Origin: a gamma proteobacterium symbiont of Stewartia floridana
GTDB lineage: Bacteria; Pseudomonadota; Gammaproteobacteria; Chromatiales; Chromatiaceae
NCBI GenBank assembly: GCA_003676145.1
Contig: NAUB01000034.1
Coordinates: 26,484 to 90,483 of the forward strand
Direction: 5' to 3'
Length of the DNA: 64,000 bases
Position 1 is the stretch's first letter. Each line of letters starts with the position of its first letter. The notes under the pieces are model-generated. The model saw nothing but the letters and a program-made list of their open reading frames with translations, was not told the DNA's origin and made no database searches. Below, one piece after another: positions 36,882 to 46,506 of this stretch. The translations under genes and the position numbers were made by a program.

Positions 36882-37889
36882 ATGGATACCATCACCCACG
36901 CCCTGTTCGGTGCGGTCTGCAGTGCCGCGCTGCAGCGCACCCCGTCGACCAGCTCCAGCGAACTCCCCCGACGCATGGCCATCACCGGCATGGCCGCCGC
37001 CTTTCCCGATATCGACTATCTGGGATTCTGGATAGACCCCTTACTGTTTCTCGCCGACTGGCATCGCAGCGCCACCCACTCTCTGTTGCTGACTCCCCTC
37101 TGGGCGGCCCTGTTGACCCTCTGCTGTCTACCCTGGCATTGGGCGCGTAACCGTTGGCGAATGGTCTATGGCCTGTGCTGCCTGGGCCTGCTCTCCCACC
37201 TCCCGCTGGACCTCTTGACCCCGTTCGGGATTAAACTCTTTTACCCCATTACAACAACCGCTTACAGCCTGGCGATCAGCTTTTTCATCGACGGCTATTT
37301 CACCGCAATCCTTGCGGTTACTCTGTTACTGCTGCTTTGGCACCCTCCCCGCCGGGTGGCATTGAGCGGGCTGCTGATCCTCAGCGTTTATCTGTCAGGA
37401 TTGTGGCTGCTCAAAACAGAAGCCCTGCAGGTGGCGGCACAGCAGCTCCCCCAATCGACCGATCTTCATGCACTGCCGCAACCCTTCTCCCCATTCTACT
37501 GGCAACTGATCGAAGCTCACGAAGAGCACTACCAGGTCGCCTATCTGAGCCTCAGCGCCGAGCATCAGGCGATCATCAAGGAGTATCAGGGACGACGAAA
37601 CCTGGTGTGGAAAACCTACCATCTGTACGGTGAGCAGACACCGAATATAGCCCTGGTTGAAACGGCCTGGCAGCATGATCAGCTGCACAAGTTCAGACAG
37701 TTCGCCCACTTCCCGATCCTCTATCGAATGGACCAGTATGAGGATGAAACCTGCATCTGGTTTACCGACCTGCGATACACCCTGCCCTATCTGACACCAG
37801 CGTTCCGTTACGGCATGTGCCACGACCAGCAGGAGTGGAAAATCCATCGCCTGAAACGATTCACAACCGCTGAACGGCAGGCTCTCTAG
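36882..37889 (+). CDS. YdjM/DUF457-family inner-membrane protein (metal-dependent hydrolase-like)
   Basis: A 335-residue protein. The N-terminal MDTITHALFGAV and FPDIDYLGFW, with HRSATHSLLLTPLWA, are the conserved acidic/His motifs of the YdjM family. They are followed by four or more hydrophobic segments (about 75-180) and a soluble C-terminal domain (about 200-335). The family is annotated as a membrane-bound metal-dependent hydrolase; its substrate is not known. It probably shares a transcript with the TetR gene. Confidence 0.82.
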   Translation: MDTITHALFGAVCSAALQRTPSTSSSELPRRMAITGMAAAFPDIDYLGFWIDPLLFLADWHRSATHSLLLTPLWAALLTLCCLPWHWARNRWRMVYGLCCLGLLSHLPLDLLTPFGIKLFYPITTTAYSLAISFFIDGYFTAILAVTLLLLLWHPPRRVALSGLLILSVYLSGLWLLKTEALQVAAQQLPQSTDLHALPQPFSPFYWQLIEAHEEHYQVAYLSLSAEHQAIIKEYQGRRNLVWKTYHLYGEQTPNIALVETAWQHDQLHKFRQFAHFPILYRMDQYEDETCIWFTDLRYTLPYLTPAFRYGMCHDQQEWKIHRLKRFTTAERQAL

Positions 37890-38090
37890 GCCATTTCATG
37901 ACCCGTTCGAGAATTCCGCTATATTTAGAGAGACATTTTGTCTGAAGAAAGCAGGCTTTTGACCATTCTGAGGAACCATAGCTCAATTCTTGCTGTCGCT
38001 TTCGATGAGAATGGTGAAAGGACGAATAGACAAAAGGTGTCCTAATTATAAAAAAACTGCTTAGTAAATATCGATTTGGAGGAGTTGAGC

Positions 38091-38894
38091 ATGAATCATG
38101 CGGTGATACACCACTATGATGACCGGCCGGTAACCATTGCAGAGGTCAAGGAGATCAATTCGGAACAGCCCTGGAAGTGGCTCTCTGCAGGTTGGCAGGA
38201 CATCAAAACCGCGCCACTCAAAAGCCTATCCTACGGTCTGATCCTGACCGCTGTCAGTTACCTGCTGATGATGTTGATCATCACCAATGAGTCCTACTTT
38301 CTGCTGCCTCAGTTACTGGCGGGGTTTTTCCTGGTAGCCCCCCTATTGGGCATAGGCCTGTATGCCATCAGCCGTCAGATCGAGTCGGGGCAGACGCCCT
38401 CCTTCCAGCACGCGGTGCAATCGATCAAAGAGAACTATTTCAACATTTTCAGTATGGGACTGATTCTGGTGGTGGCGTTGATCGCCTGGGTAACGCTGGC
38501 CCATCTGATCATCGCGCTGACCTTCACCGGCATCACCCCAGCCACCTGGCAGGGCTTTCTGGTGACCCTGTTCGGCACCTGGAACGGTTTTCAACTGCTG
38601 GTCGCGGGCACCGTCAGCGGTGCTGTCATCGCCTTCATGATCTTCAGCATCAGCGCCATCAGCGTACCCATGCTGATCGACCGCAACTGTAATGCCTTTG
38701 ATGCGATCCAGACCAGTTGGAGCGCAATGCGTCACAATCGTATGCAGCTACTGCTCTGGGGCGGCATTCTGGTTGCCATCATCATTGCCGGATTCCTCAC
38801 CATGTTCGTTGGCCTGATCGTAGGCTTTCCATTGGCAGCTCATGCCACATGGCATGCTTACAGGGATCTGGTGGTGAAACAGGCTTCAGAGTAA
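38091..38894 (+). CDS. DUF2189-family integral membrane protein
   Basis: A 267-residue protein with about six hydrophobic segments. EQPWKWLSAGWQDIKTAPLKSLSYGLIL is the DUF2189 signature, and the C-terminus ends AAHATWHAYRDLVV, also typical. ATG 38091 follows TTGGAGGAG, an excellent ribosome-binding site; the TTG at 38076 lies inside that site. The function of the family is unknown; members are often encoded near respiratory genes. Confidence 0.85.
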   Translation: MNHAVIHHYDDRPVTIAEVKEINSEQPWKWLSAGWQDIKTAPLKSLSYGLILTAVSYLLMMLIITNESYFLLPQLLAGFFLVAPLLGIGLYAISRQIESGQTPSFQHAVQSIKENYFNIFSMGLILVVALIAWVTLAHLIIALTFTGITPATWQGFLVTLFGTWNGFQLLVAGTVSGAVIAFMIFSISAISVPMLIDRNCNAFDAIQTSWSAMRHNRMQLLLWGGILVAIIIAGFLTMFVGLIVGFPLAAHATWHAYRDLVVKQASE

Positions 38895-38904
38895 CAACAG
38901 CCTT

Positions 38905-38932
38905 AGATCCCGCTACGGAGATAGCGGGATCT
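38905..38932 (+). terminator. Stem-loop between DUF2189 and carbonic anhydrase genes
   Basis: AGATCCCGCTA (38905-38915) pairs perfectly with TAGCGGGATCT (38922-38932), with a 6-base loop. No T tract follows on either side. It probably separates convergent transcripts. Confidence 0.6.
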
Positions 38933-38960
38933 TAGCTCGATCAGCGTTAACCGGCAGCAA

Positions 38961-39521
38961 TCAGACAGCCGTCACTTGATGCAGTTTGCCGGTCTTACAA
39001 TCATATAAGTAACCATGCACCGGAATATCGTCAGGCACCAATGGATGGTGCTTGATACGTTCAACGTCTTCGATCACACTCTTCTCGTTGTCAGAGATGG
39101 TCATCCAATTGATATAGCGACCCTCGGTTGATCCGGGGCCTTTGCCAACGTCGTGCCAACCGGTCTCATCGACTGTGGCGGTTTCCAGACTATTCGACAA
39201 CAAGTCCGCCATAATCTCATTACTGAAGGTCTCCATACCGCAATCGGTATGGTGAATCACAAACCACTCATGAGTGCCGAGTAATTTATGCGAGATCACC
39301 AGGGAGCGGATTGCATCATCGCTGGCCCGCCCACCCGCATTGCGGATCACATGGGCATCGCCTTCAGACAGACCGGCGAATTTTGCAGGATCCAGTCTGG
39401 CATCCATACAGGTCAAAATGGCAAAGCGGCGTCCCGGAGGCATCGGTAGCTTCGCTCTATCTCCAAACTCGGCGGCATAGCCTTTATTCGCCGCCAATAC
39501 TTCATCATTAATCCGACTCAT
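38961..39521 (-). CDS. Beta-carbonic anhydrase
   Basis: A 186-residue zinc enzyme with the beta-class ligands: Cys38, Asp40 and Arg42 in CMDARLDP, and His91-x2-Cys94 in HHTDCGM. I chose ATG 39521, which has GAGGAGGGG four bases upstream. It interconverts CO2 and bicarbonate, useful for carbon fixation in an autotroph. It belongs to the short form of the family. The open frame extends to 39581 without support. Confidence 0.93.
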   Translation of the reverse strand: MSRINDEVLAANKGYAAEFGDRAKLPMPPGRRFAILTCMDARLDPAKFAGLSEGDAHVIRNAGGRASDDAIRSLVISHKLLGTHEWFVIHHTDCGMETFSNEIMADLLSNSLETATVDETGWHDVGKGPGSTEGRYINWMTISDNEKSVIEDVERIKHHPLVPDDIPVHGYLYDCKTGKLHQVTAV

Positions 39522-39721
39522 GACACCCCTCCTCATATTGTTCTTACAATGCAAAAGAGGCAGCACTCCTTGCTGGATCAAACAAAGCGTCCTGTAGGTT
39601 GGACAGTTGCAGCGAAAGAAGATTGACGACTATTCACTGGTAAGCTGTGGGGATAAAACTGATCAAAAGCATACCGCCCAATCGGACCTGTCGATTGTTG
39701 ATCGCGCTGCGTAATCGGCCT

Positions 39722-40342
39722 CTACAACAGACCCAGCAACCTGAATCCATCAAAGATCAGAAACAGTGCCAGCAGACACAACAACACACCAAGGGAGCGA
39801 ATGGTGGTGAGATAGAGGGAGCCGCTTAACAGCTGTTTCGATTGACCCACAGCAACAGCCAGGACGATTTTCGAGCCTACCAGAAGTGTGTAGAAACTGA
39901 GTACGAAGAGATAGGGTGCAACCACACTGGTATCCATGGCCTTAATCACAATCGGACCACCCACGCTGAACCAGAATAGATAGGGATGGGGACTCAAACT
40001 ATTCGCCAGGATTCCCTTCAGCAGGGATTTGGAGTGTCTCGACTGCAGATCCAGTTTCACTCCTTTCACCCGAATATTCTGATAACCAAGATAGAAGACA
40101 AAACAACCACCGAGCAATGAAATCAGACCCAATACCGGCTGCATGGAGGAGAGCTCATTGACGATGAACAACATCACAAGAATGATCGGCAGATCGGTAA
40201 TCAGCGGGGCAAGCGCAACCCGGATACCTGATCCAATATTGTGTTGCAGGGTTTCAGAGACCACCAGGGTCAATAAGGGTCCGGGTGCCAGTCCGGCAGA
40301 AATCCCCAGAATCAGACCGCTGGTCAGGCTGGTCAACATCAC
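39722..40342 (-). CDS. LysE-family exporter
   Basis: A 206-residue protein with six predicted helices. ISAGLAPGPLLTLVVSETLQ is the LysE signature, and SLLGGCFVFYLGYQNI and LANSLSPHPYLFWFSVGG are typical later motifs. It exports amino acids or related small molecules; the substrate cannot be assigned. It lies 37 bases downstream of the HxlR gene on the same strand and may be its target. Confidence 0.88.
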   Translation of the reverse strand: MMLTSLTSGLILGISAGLAPGPLLTLVVSETLQHNIGSGIRVALAPLITDLPIILVMLFIVNELSSMQPVLGLISLLGGCFVFYLGYQNIRVKGVKLDLQSRHSKSLLKGILANSLSPHPYLFWFSVGGPIVIKAMDTSVVAPYLFVLSFYTLLVGSKIVLAVAVGQSKQLLSGSLYLTTIRSLGVLLCLLALFLIFDGFRLLGLL

Positions 40343-40379
40343 TTATCGATTGACATCAACTGGATAAACCTGAGCCGCT

Positions 40380-40736
40380 TCAAATGCCATTTTGCTCCGC
40401 CCACTGTTTGAGTTGTTCGAGAACATCCAGTGAAGAGCGACCAAACTCAGTTATCTCATAGGCAACGGCAACCGGCCTGGTGCTGAGCACCTCCCGTTTC
40501 ACCAGGCCGATCTCCTCCATCTCCTTGAGTCTTTGATTGACGATCTTTTTACTCGCACCGCCCAGCTGACGGACAAGATCGTTGAATCGTACCGGGCCTT
40601 GCTGAAGATGCCAAAGAATCGAGCCTTTCCACTTACCGCCGATAATGCGCATGCCGCGCTCGATCGGACAGGGTTCGGTACAGGCGTCGGCAACCCGTTT
40701 GCGACCGCCGGCGTCGATCTGAATCTGTGCCTTCAT
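40380..40736 (-). CDS. HxlR-family regulator with two N-terminal cysteines
   Basis: A 118-residue winged-helix protein with the family start CPIERGMRIIGGKWKGSILWHL and RFNDLVRQLGGASKKIVNQRLKEMEEIGLVKREV. Cys19 and Cys23 (CTEPCP) are placed like the redox or electrophile-sensing Cys of HypR/QorR-type members. It is divergent from an MdaB-like quinone reductase gene with a 93-base intergenic region that holds a palindrome, so it probably controls that gene and itself in response to quinones or electrophiles (inference). Confidence 0.88.
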   Translation of the reverse strand: MKAQIQIDAGGRKRVADACTEPCPIERGMRIIGGKWKGSILWHLQQGPVRFNDLVRQLGGASKKIVNQRLKEMEEIGLVKREVLSTRPVAVAYEITEFGRSSLDVLEQLKQWAEQNGI

Positions 40737-40757
40737 CTCTTCTCCAGGTTACTAAAA

Positions 40758-40780
40758 GTATACTGGTTGACTATATATAC
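40758..40780. promoter_or_regulatory. Candidate HxlR operator
   Basis: GTATAC (40758-40763) and ATATAC (40775-40780) form an imperfect inverted repeat around an 11-base centre, in the divergent gap between hxlR and mdaB-like genes. Its spacing suits a winged-helix dimer. Confidence 0.45.
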
Positions 40781-40829
40781 CTAATAATAACAGAATAGCC
40801 GCCATCGCAAAATCGAAGGGGGCAAACAG

Positions 40830-41447
40830 ATGAAAAACATCCTGATCATCAATGCGCACGAGCCCTACCCGGTGTCACCGGGTAAGCTCAACAGCACACT
40901 GGTTGAACGGGCCACCCGTCAGCTCACGGATAAGGGTTATGAGGTCCGAACCACCTCGATGAAAGAGGCTTATGAAGTGGAGTCGGAAGTGGAAAAACAT
41001 CTATGGGCGGATGCCATCATTCTGCAGACACCCGTCAACTGGATGGGGGTACCCTGGCGATTCAAGCAGTATATGGACAGGGTCTATTCCGCCGGCATGG
41101 ATGGCAGCTTGTGCAATGGCGATGGCAGGTCTCGCAAAGATGCAACCAAGCAGTATGGTTCCGGAGGCACCTTGCAAGGTAAGAGATACCTGCTCTCCCT
41201 CACCTTCAATGCGCCGAAAGAGGCGTTCGACGATCAGGATCAATATCTCTTTCAAGGCAGATCGGTAGACGATCTGTTCTTCCCCATGCATATGAATTTC
41301 CGCTTTTTTGGTATGGAAGCGATGCAGACTTTTGTCTGCCATGATGTGATGAAAAATCCCGATATCGAAAACGACCTGAAACGTTTCGATGCCCACTTGA
41401 ACCAACACTTCCAGGAAACAGACCATGCAATATCAGGTTCAATGTGA
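40830..41447 (+). CDS. MdaB-like NAD(P)H:quinone oxidoreductase
   Basis: A 205-residue flavodoxin-fold enzyme. [13 protein letters not shown] and [22 protein letters not shown] are the FAD-binding and quinone-site motifs of MdaB. It reduces quinones by two electrons and protects against quinone stress. The AAGGGGG region about 12 bases upstream may act as RBS. It overlaps the next gene by 23 bases. Confidence 0.9.
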   Translation: MKNILIINAHEPYPVSPGKLNSTLVERATRQLTDKGYEVRTTSMKEAYEVESEVEKHLWADAIILQTPVNWMGVPWRFKQYMDRVYSAGMDGSLCNGDGRSRKDATKQYGSGGTLQGKRYLLSLTFNAPKEAFDDQDQYLFQGRSVDDLFFPMHMNFRFFGMEAMQTFVCHDVMKNPDIENDLKRFDAHLNQHFQETDHAISGSM

Positions 41448-41823
41448 TTGTGGCCGCGTAGCGCTGAGCATGAACGGTGAACCCAGGGTTCACGCCTTTT
41501 GTCATTGTGAGGATTGTCGCAATCTGCTCGATGTACCCTATCACTCCATCGTTGCCTGGGATGCGCCGCAGGTGAGTATCACTTCCGGTGAGGACCAGGT
41601 TACCGAATACAAATACCCGACCTTGGAGATGACCCGGGTATTCTGTAATCACTGCGGGGAAGTGCTCTACAACACCAATGCGATGGGATGGAGACTGGTC
41701 TCTCAGCTGCTGATCAGCAAATGCCATGACGGCGAACTCCCAGAGGAGTTACATTCGAACGCCCACTATTTCTACGATCGGCGCATTGTGGATATCGACG
41801 ACACTATTCCTAAGGGCGGTTAA
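41425..41823 (+). CDS. GFA-family zinc protein (glutathione-dependent formaldehyde-activating-like)
   Basis: A 132-residue protein with the GFA zinc ligands: Cys7, Cys9, Cys26, Cys28, Cys31, Cys74 and Cys77. CHCEDCR and CNHCGEVLY are typical. The family binds Zn2+ and S-containing adducts; actual formaldehyde activity is known for only a few members. It overlaps the MdaB-like gene by 23 bases, so the pair is translationally coupled and probably detoxifies an electrophile. Confidence 0.85.
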   Translation: MQYQVQCDCGRVALSMNGEPRVHAFCHCEDCRNLLDVPYHSIVAWDAPQVSITSGEDQVTEYKYPTLEMTRVFCNHCGEVLYNTNAMGWRLVSQLLISKCHDGELPEELHSNAHYFYDRRIVDIDDTIPKGG

Positions 41824-41842
41824 GACGAATTCAATACATCCT

Positions 41843-41935
41843 GTTGCGCTTCAAGAACGCCAATCAATGTGCAAGGAGTGTAATTTGGCCGTTGCAAATG
41901 ATCGACGAGCAACACCGAATGGTACTAGCTTAACC
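41843..41935. repeat. Decayed copy of the repeat module at 63887-63985
   Basis: Starts GTTGCGCTTCAAGAACGCCA and continues through GATCGACGAGCAACACCG. It aligns along its length, with scattered mismatches, to the reverse complement of 63887-63985, including the GACGAGCAAC core. The apparent open frame across it is not a gene. Confidence 0.7.
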
Positions 41936-42011
41936 AGTACTTGGTGGGGCAGGCTCCCTGGTGCTTAGGTAAGCCCATTTCGCCCATAACCCCAGTGATA
42001 GGACATCGGCA

Positions 42012-42668
42012 ATGTCAGATCATGTAAAAGACGAGAAACGATCGATGAACCAGAAAGCAGTAAAGCGGATTCTGATACTCCTCGCCCACCCATCCCTGGA
42101 GCGCTCCGAAGTCAATCGACCATTGGCAGAAGCCGCTGCAGCCATCGAGGGCATCACCTTGATCGACCTGTATGCGGAATACCCTGATTTTCAGATCGAT
42201 ATCGACCGGGAGCAACAGCGCCTGCTCGAGCACGACGTGATCATCTTTCAACACCCGCTCTACTGGTACTCCACCCCGGCCATTTTGAAAGAGTGGCAGG
42301 ATCTCGTGCTGGAGCATGACTTCGCTTACGGTTCAAAGGGTACTGCACTGCATGGCAAGCTGTTTTTCAATGCGCTCTCTGCAGGTGGTTCTGAAGCCGC
42401 CTATCGGGCAGAAGGATACAATCACTTCACGATCCGCGAGTTACTCCAACCTATGGAGCAGATGGCCTCCCTGTGCGGTATGCGATACCTGCCCCCATTC
42501 GCACTGTTTGGCGCCCGCACAGCGGTTGATGAGGGCCGCATCGGTCAGCATATTGACACCTGGATTGAGCTGCTCAAGGCGTTACGCGACCAGAAACTCG
42601 ATATTGAAACGGCGCAAAAGCTTGCCGGACTCAACAGCGACCTCAACCATCTCATCAAGGAGACCTGA
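42012..42668 (+). CDS. KefF/KefG-like NAD(P)H oxidoreductase, Kef-associated
   Basis: A 218-residue flavodoxin-fold protein. KRILILLAHPSLERSEVN and IIFQHPLYWYSTPAILKEWQDLVLEHDFAYG are characteristic of KefF/KefG. The gene ends three bases before kefC. In E. coli this partner is needed for full activity of the glutathione-gated K+ efflux system and also reduces quinones. The first 12 residues are weakly supported; Met12 at 42045 is an alternative start. Confidence 0.9.
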   Translation: MSDHVKDEKRSMNQKAVKRILILLAHPSLERSEVNRPLAEAAAAIEGITLIDLYAEYPDFQIDIDREQQRLLEHDVIIFQHPLYWYSTPAILKEWQDLVLEHDFAYGSKGTALHGKLFFNALSAGGSEAAYRAEGYNHFTIRELLQPMEQMASLCGMRYLPPFALFGARTAVDEGRIGQHIDTWIELLKALRDQKLDIETAQKLAGLNSDLNHLIKET

Positions 42669-42671
42669 CAC

Positions 42672-44600
42672 ATGGGCGGACTTCTGTTTCAGGCCTTTAT
42701 CTATCTCTGCGCTGCGGTTATTGCGGTACCCATTGCCAAACGCCTCGGTTTGGGCTCGGTGCTTGGCTACCTGCTTGCAGGCATATTCATCGGCCCGGTA
42801 ATCGGCCTGGTCGGTTCCGAAACCCAGACCATTCAGCACTTCGCTGAATTTGGCGTGGTGATGATGCTGTTCCTGGTCGGCCTTGAACTGCAACCAAGAA
42901 TGTTGTGGGAGATGCGCAACCGGCTGATCGGTCTGGGTGGACTGCAGGTCGCTCTGACCACTGCATTGATTACCGCTGCAGCCCTGATGATGGGACTCTA
43001 TTGGAGCGTGGCTTTAACCGTTGGCTTGATCTTCTCACTCTCATCCACCGCCATCGTTCTCCAAACACTCAATGAAAAGGGACTGAGTAAAACCGAAGGT
43101 GGCCGAGCCGGCTTTTCGGTTCTGCTGTTTCAGGATATCGCTGTGATACCGATGCTGGCTCTGATTCCCCTGCTGGCACTGCCCGAATTGGTTGGCGGCG
43201 GTGGCGACTCTCTGGCAACTGCTGCCGACTCCCATGGGGATGCGGGACACCATCATGGGATGAGTCTGGTGGCTGGGCTGCCCGGTTGGGCCCATGCGCT
43301 GGTGGTGCTTGGCGCCATCGCCAGTGTACTGCTTGGCGGTCACTTTCTGTCACGACCGATGTTCCGCTTCATAGCCGAATCGAGACTACGTGAGATTTTC
43401 ACCGCCAGTGCCCTTATGCTGGTGATCGGTATTGCGCTGCTGATGACGCTGGTGGATCTCTCCCCGGCGCTGGGCACTTTCCTTGCCGGTGTGGTATTGG
43501 CCAACAGCGAGTTTCGCCACGAACTCGAATCCGATATCGAACCCTTTAAAGGACTCCTGCTTGGACTGTTTTTCATCACAGTAGGTGCCGGTATCGATTT
43601 CAATATACTGTTCAACGACGCCCTAACCATACTCAGCCTGACCGTCGGTGTGATTGTCATAAAAGGATTGGTTCTGTACGGACTGGCGCGGGCATTCCGA
43701 CTGACCACCACAGATGGCTGGCTACTCACCCTGGGACTCGCCCAGGCGGGCGAATTCGGCTTCGTGCTACTCAGTTTCAGCCTGCAGAACCAGGTATTGC
43801 CAGCGGAACTCGCCTCCACACTCTCGCTGGTGGTCGCCCTCTCGATGCTGCTGACACCGGTACTGTTCATTCTCTACGACAAACTGATCCTGAACCGTCA
43901 GCCGGAATCGGACCAGCGCCAAGCGGATAACATCGATGAGACCGGTTCAGTCATCATTGCAGGCAATGGACGTTTCGGTCAGATCGTCAACCGCCTGCTG
44001 GTAGCCAGCGGGGTTCAAACGACGGTACTCGACCATCAGGCCGATATCATCAACATGCTCAGCAAGGTTGGTGTAAAAAGTTACTATGGGGATGCATCAC
44101 GGCCTGAACTGCTCCATGCAGCCGGCATTGAATCGGCGAAAGCGGTTGTGATCGCCATCGATGACCGCAGCCGCACCCTTGAGATGGTCGAGCATATCCG
44201 ACGACACTATCCGGAAGTGAAGATTCTCGCCCGGGCATTCGATGTCAACCACCTCTATCTTTTGAACAAAGCCGGTGTGGATATAGCGGTGCGGGAACTC
44301 TTCGACAGCTCACTGGAACTGGGCAAAGCCACACTCAAAGCTGTCGGTGTACACCCGTTCAAAGTGGAAAAGATGTCAACCGCTTTTCGCAAACACGATG
44401 AGAACGGCATGAATACGCTGTATGAGCTGTGGGATGAGAACACCGAAATGGCGAGCAACAAAGCCTACCTGGCTAGAGCAAGAGAGCTTGGCGAGACATT
44501 GAAGGAGATGATGGAGACGGATCGTATGCAACTGCACGATCGATCCGAGCGGGGCTGGACACCACCCCCAAAGCACTACACCAAGGATATGGGAGAGTGA
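42672..44600 (+). CDS. kefC: Glutathione-regulated K+/H+ efflux protein KefC/KefB
   Basis: A 642-residue inner-membrane transporter. Na+/H+ exchanger domain (about 1-385, twelve to thirteen helices; HAEFGVVMMLFLVGLELQPRMLWEMR and the regulatory GLFFITVGAGIDF region), then an RCK/TrkA-N domain (GSVIIAGNGRFGQIVNRLL, about 415-530) and a C-terminal tail. It exports K+ when glutathione adducts of electrophiles bind, which acidifies the cytoplasm and protects DNA. A His-rich loop (HGDAGHHHGM) at about 189-198 is unusual. It is coupled with the KefF-like gene. Confidence 0.94.
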   Translation: MGGLLFQAFIYLCAAVIAVPIAKRLGLGSVLGYLLAGIFIGPVIGLVGSETQTIQHFAEFGVVMMLFLVGLELQPRMLWEMRNRLIGLGGLQVALTTALITAAALMMGLYWSVALTVGLIFSLSSTAIVLQTLNEKGLSKTEGGRAGFSVLLFQDIAVIPMLALIPLLALPELVGGGGDSLATAADSHGDAGHHHGMSLVAGLPGWAHALVVLGAIASVLLGGHFLSRPMFRFIAESRLREIFTASALMLVIGIALLMTLVDLSPALGTFLAGVVLANSEFRHELESDIEPFKGLLLGLFFITVGAGIDFNILFNDALTILSLTVGVIVIKGLVLYGLARAFRLTTTDGWLLTLGLAQAGEFGFVLLSFSLQNQVLPAELASTLSLVVALSMLLTPVLFILYDKLILNRQPESDQRQADNIDETGSVIIAGNGRFGQIVNRLLVASGVQTTVLDHQADIINMLSKVGVKSYYGDASRPELLHAAGIESAKAVVIAIDDRSRTLEMVEHIRRHYPEVKILARAFDVNHLYLLNKAGVDIAVRELFDSSLELGKATLKAVGVHPFKVEKMSTAFRKHDENGMNTLYELWDENTEMASNKAYLARARELGETLKEMMETDRMQLHDRSERGWTPPPKHYTKDMGE

Positions 44601-44639
44601 TGGTCGCTTGAGCCATTCCGGCTTGCTAAAGCCACCCTG

Positions 44640-44731
<92 letters not shown>

Positions 44732-45013
44732 GAGATAATCAAAATAACGACATGAAAGCTGCATAGGCAATTGATTCCGCTAAATTCTACCTATAAACCC
44801 GGTCAATTGCCTAAAATCAATGCCAACACCTGAAAATTAGATTACCAATGGTATCTGATTCGATAGCCGGTAGATTCTTTTTTGTACGATACCGACTAAA
44901 CTAATTATCTAGAGACTATGCCAGAGCCAATACCAAAGATAACAAGTGCACCAATGGATCCTGCGACAATTCTTATTGTCATAACTCCAGGTAATCGATA
45001 GATCCAGACATAG

Positions 45014-46447
45014 ATGCAGCTTCCCTCAACGACCAAACTCGCCGCCTCTCTGCTGATGGCCCTCTCCCTGCTGATCGGCAGTTGCAGCATCCCACCGCCG
45101 CTGGTTGAACGGATCAAGGCATCCGGTGAACTGCGGGTGGTCACACGTAACAGCGCTACAACCCTCTACGAAGGCTCTGAAGGCTTGACCGGACTCGAAT
45201 ACGATCTGGTCCAACTGTTTGCCGAGGAGCTGGGCGTCAAACCCCATTTCATCATCCCGGAGGGCTTCGACGATCTACTGCCCACCGTCATCAATGGGGA
45301 TGCCCATCTGGCCGCTGCAGGATTGACCGTTACCCCGGAGCGACAATCGATCATCCGCTTCGGACCCGCCTATCAGGAGATCACCCAGCAGGTCATCTAT
45401 CGGGGTGGAACCCTGCGTCCGCGCAAGATCGAAGATCTGCTGGATAAGGATCTGCATATACTGGCCGGCAGCAGTCATGAGGAAGAGTTATTGCGATTGC
45501 AAAAGGAGTACCCGGTATTGAGATGGACCAGCCATGACAATCTGGAGAGTGCCGAGCTGATGCAGATGGTGGAGGATAAGTCGATCGATTTCACCATTGC
45601 CGACTCCAATGAGTTTGCCGTGACCCGGCGCTTCATGCCGCATATCAAAGTTGGCTTCGATCTCACTGAACCTCAACCGCTGGCCTGGGCCATGGCCCAT
45701 GCGGAAGATGCCAGCCTCTACCAGGCGATGGAGGTCTTTTTCAAGCGTATCCGGGAGGATGGCACCCTGCCGCAACTCATTGAACGCCACTACGGTCATA
45801 TCGGACGGCTCAATTTTGTCGAACTTCGCACCTTCCTGCGCCACATGGAAAACCGGTTACCCAAATATCGCGCCTTCTTTGAACAAGCGGCAGAGATGGT
45901 TGGTATGGACTGGCGCCTGCTGGCGGCGATCGGTTATCAGGAATCCCATTGGAATCCTAAGGCAAAATCCCCCACCGGGGTTCGCGGCATCATGATGCTG
46001 ACACTGGCAACCGCCAAGCATATGAAAATCGAGAGTCGCCTCGATCCGCAACAGAGCATCACCGGCGGAGCCAAATATCTGCAATTCATCAAACGCAGGC
46101 TGCCGGAACGGATTCAGGAGCCGGACCGGTTATGGCTGACCCTGGCCGGTTACAACGTGGGATTCGGCCACCTGGAAGATGCCCGTATTCTCACCGAACA
46201 GCTCGGCGGCGATCCTGACAAATGGGTCGAAGTAAAGAAGCATCTGCCCAAGCTGAGTCTGAAAAAATGGTACAAGAACCTGAAAAGAGGCTATGCCCGG
46301 GGTAAGGAACCGGTCAACTACGTTGACAACATCAGGGCCTATTACGAGTTGCTGAAGTGGCAGTTACGCAAGATCGAGGCAACCAGGAAAGCCGAGTCGG
46401 AGAACGATGCCAGTCACGTGCTTTCCATAACCCCGGACGCTCTCTAG
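45014..46447 (+). CDS. mltF: Membrane-bound lytic murein transglycosylase F
   Basis: A 477-residue lipoprotein-like protein (signal with LLIGSC). The N-terminal half (about 30-265) is a bacterial substrate-binding (SBP_bac_3) domain. The C-terminal half is an SLT domain with the catalytic Glu in AAIGYQESHWNP and GVRGIMMLTLATA, and with AGYNVGFGHLEDAR. This is the MltF order. It cleaves peptidoglycan at the outer membrane. The extension beyond residue 440 is short and charged. The upstream gap holds only the tRNA and no clear promoter. Confidence 0.94.
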   Translation: MQLPSTTKLAASLLMALSLLIGSCSIPPPLVERIKASGELRVVTRNSATTLYEGSEGLTGLEYDLVQLFAEELGVKPHFIIPEGFDDLLPTVINGDAHLAAAGLTVTPERQSIIRFGPAYQEITQQVIYRGGTLRPRKIEDLLDKDLHILAGSSHEEELLRLQKEYPVLRWTSHDNLESAELMQMVEDKSIDFTIADSNEFAVTRRFMPHIKVGFDLTEPQPLAWAMAHAEDASLYQAMEVFFKRIREDGTLPQLIERHYGHIGRLNFVELRTFLRHMENRLPKYRAFFEQAAEMVGMDWRLLAAIGYQESHWNPKAKSPTGVRGIMMLTLATAKHMKIESRLDPQQSITGGAKYLQFIKRRLPERIQEPDRLWLTLAGYNVGFGHLEDARILTEQLGGDPDKWVEVKKHLPKLSLKKWYKNLKRGYARGKEPVNYVDNIRAYYELLKWQLRKIEATRKAESENDASHVLSITPDAL

Positions 46448-46506
46448 TGGGCCACGCGGTAAATAATGTAACGATCAGATAGCCTGCCTTCGGGCCGGCC
46501 CACTAG
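46444..46506. repeat. Inverted repeat spanning two convergent stop codons
   Basis: CTAGTGGGCC (46444-46453) and GGCCCACTAG (46497-46506) are perfect 10-base arms. The left arm contains the mltF stop and the right arm the stop of the inositol-phosphatase gene. A second hairpin (GCCTGCCTTCGGGCCGGC) lies inside. It may terminate both transcripts, without a T tract. Confidence 0.6.
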
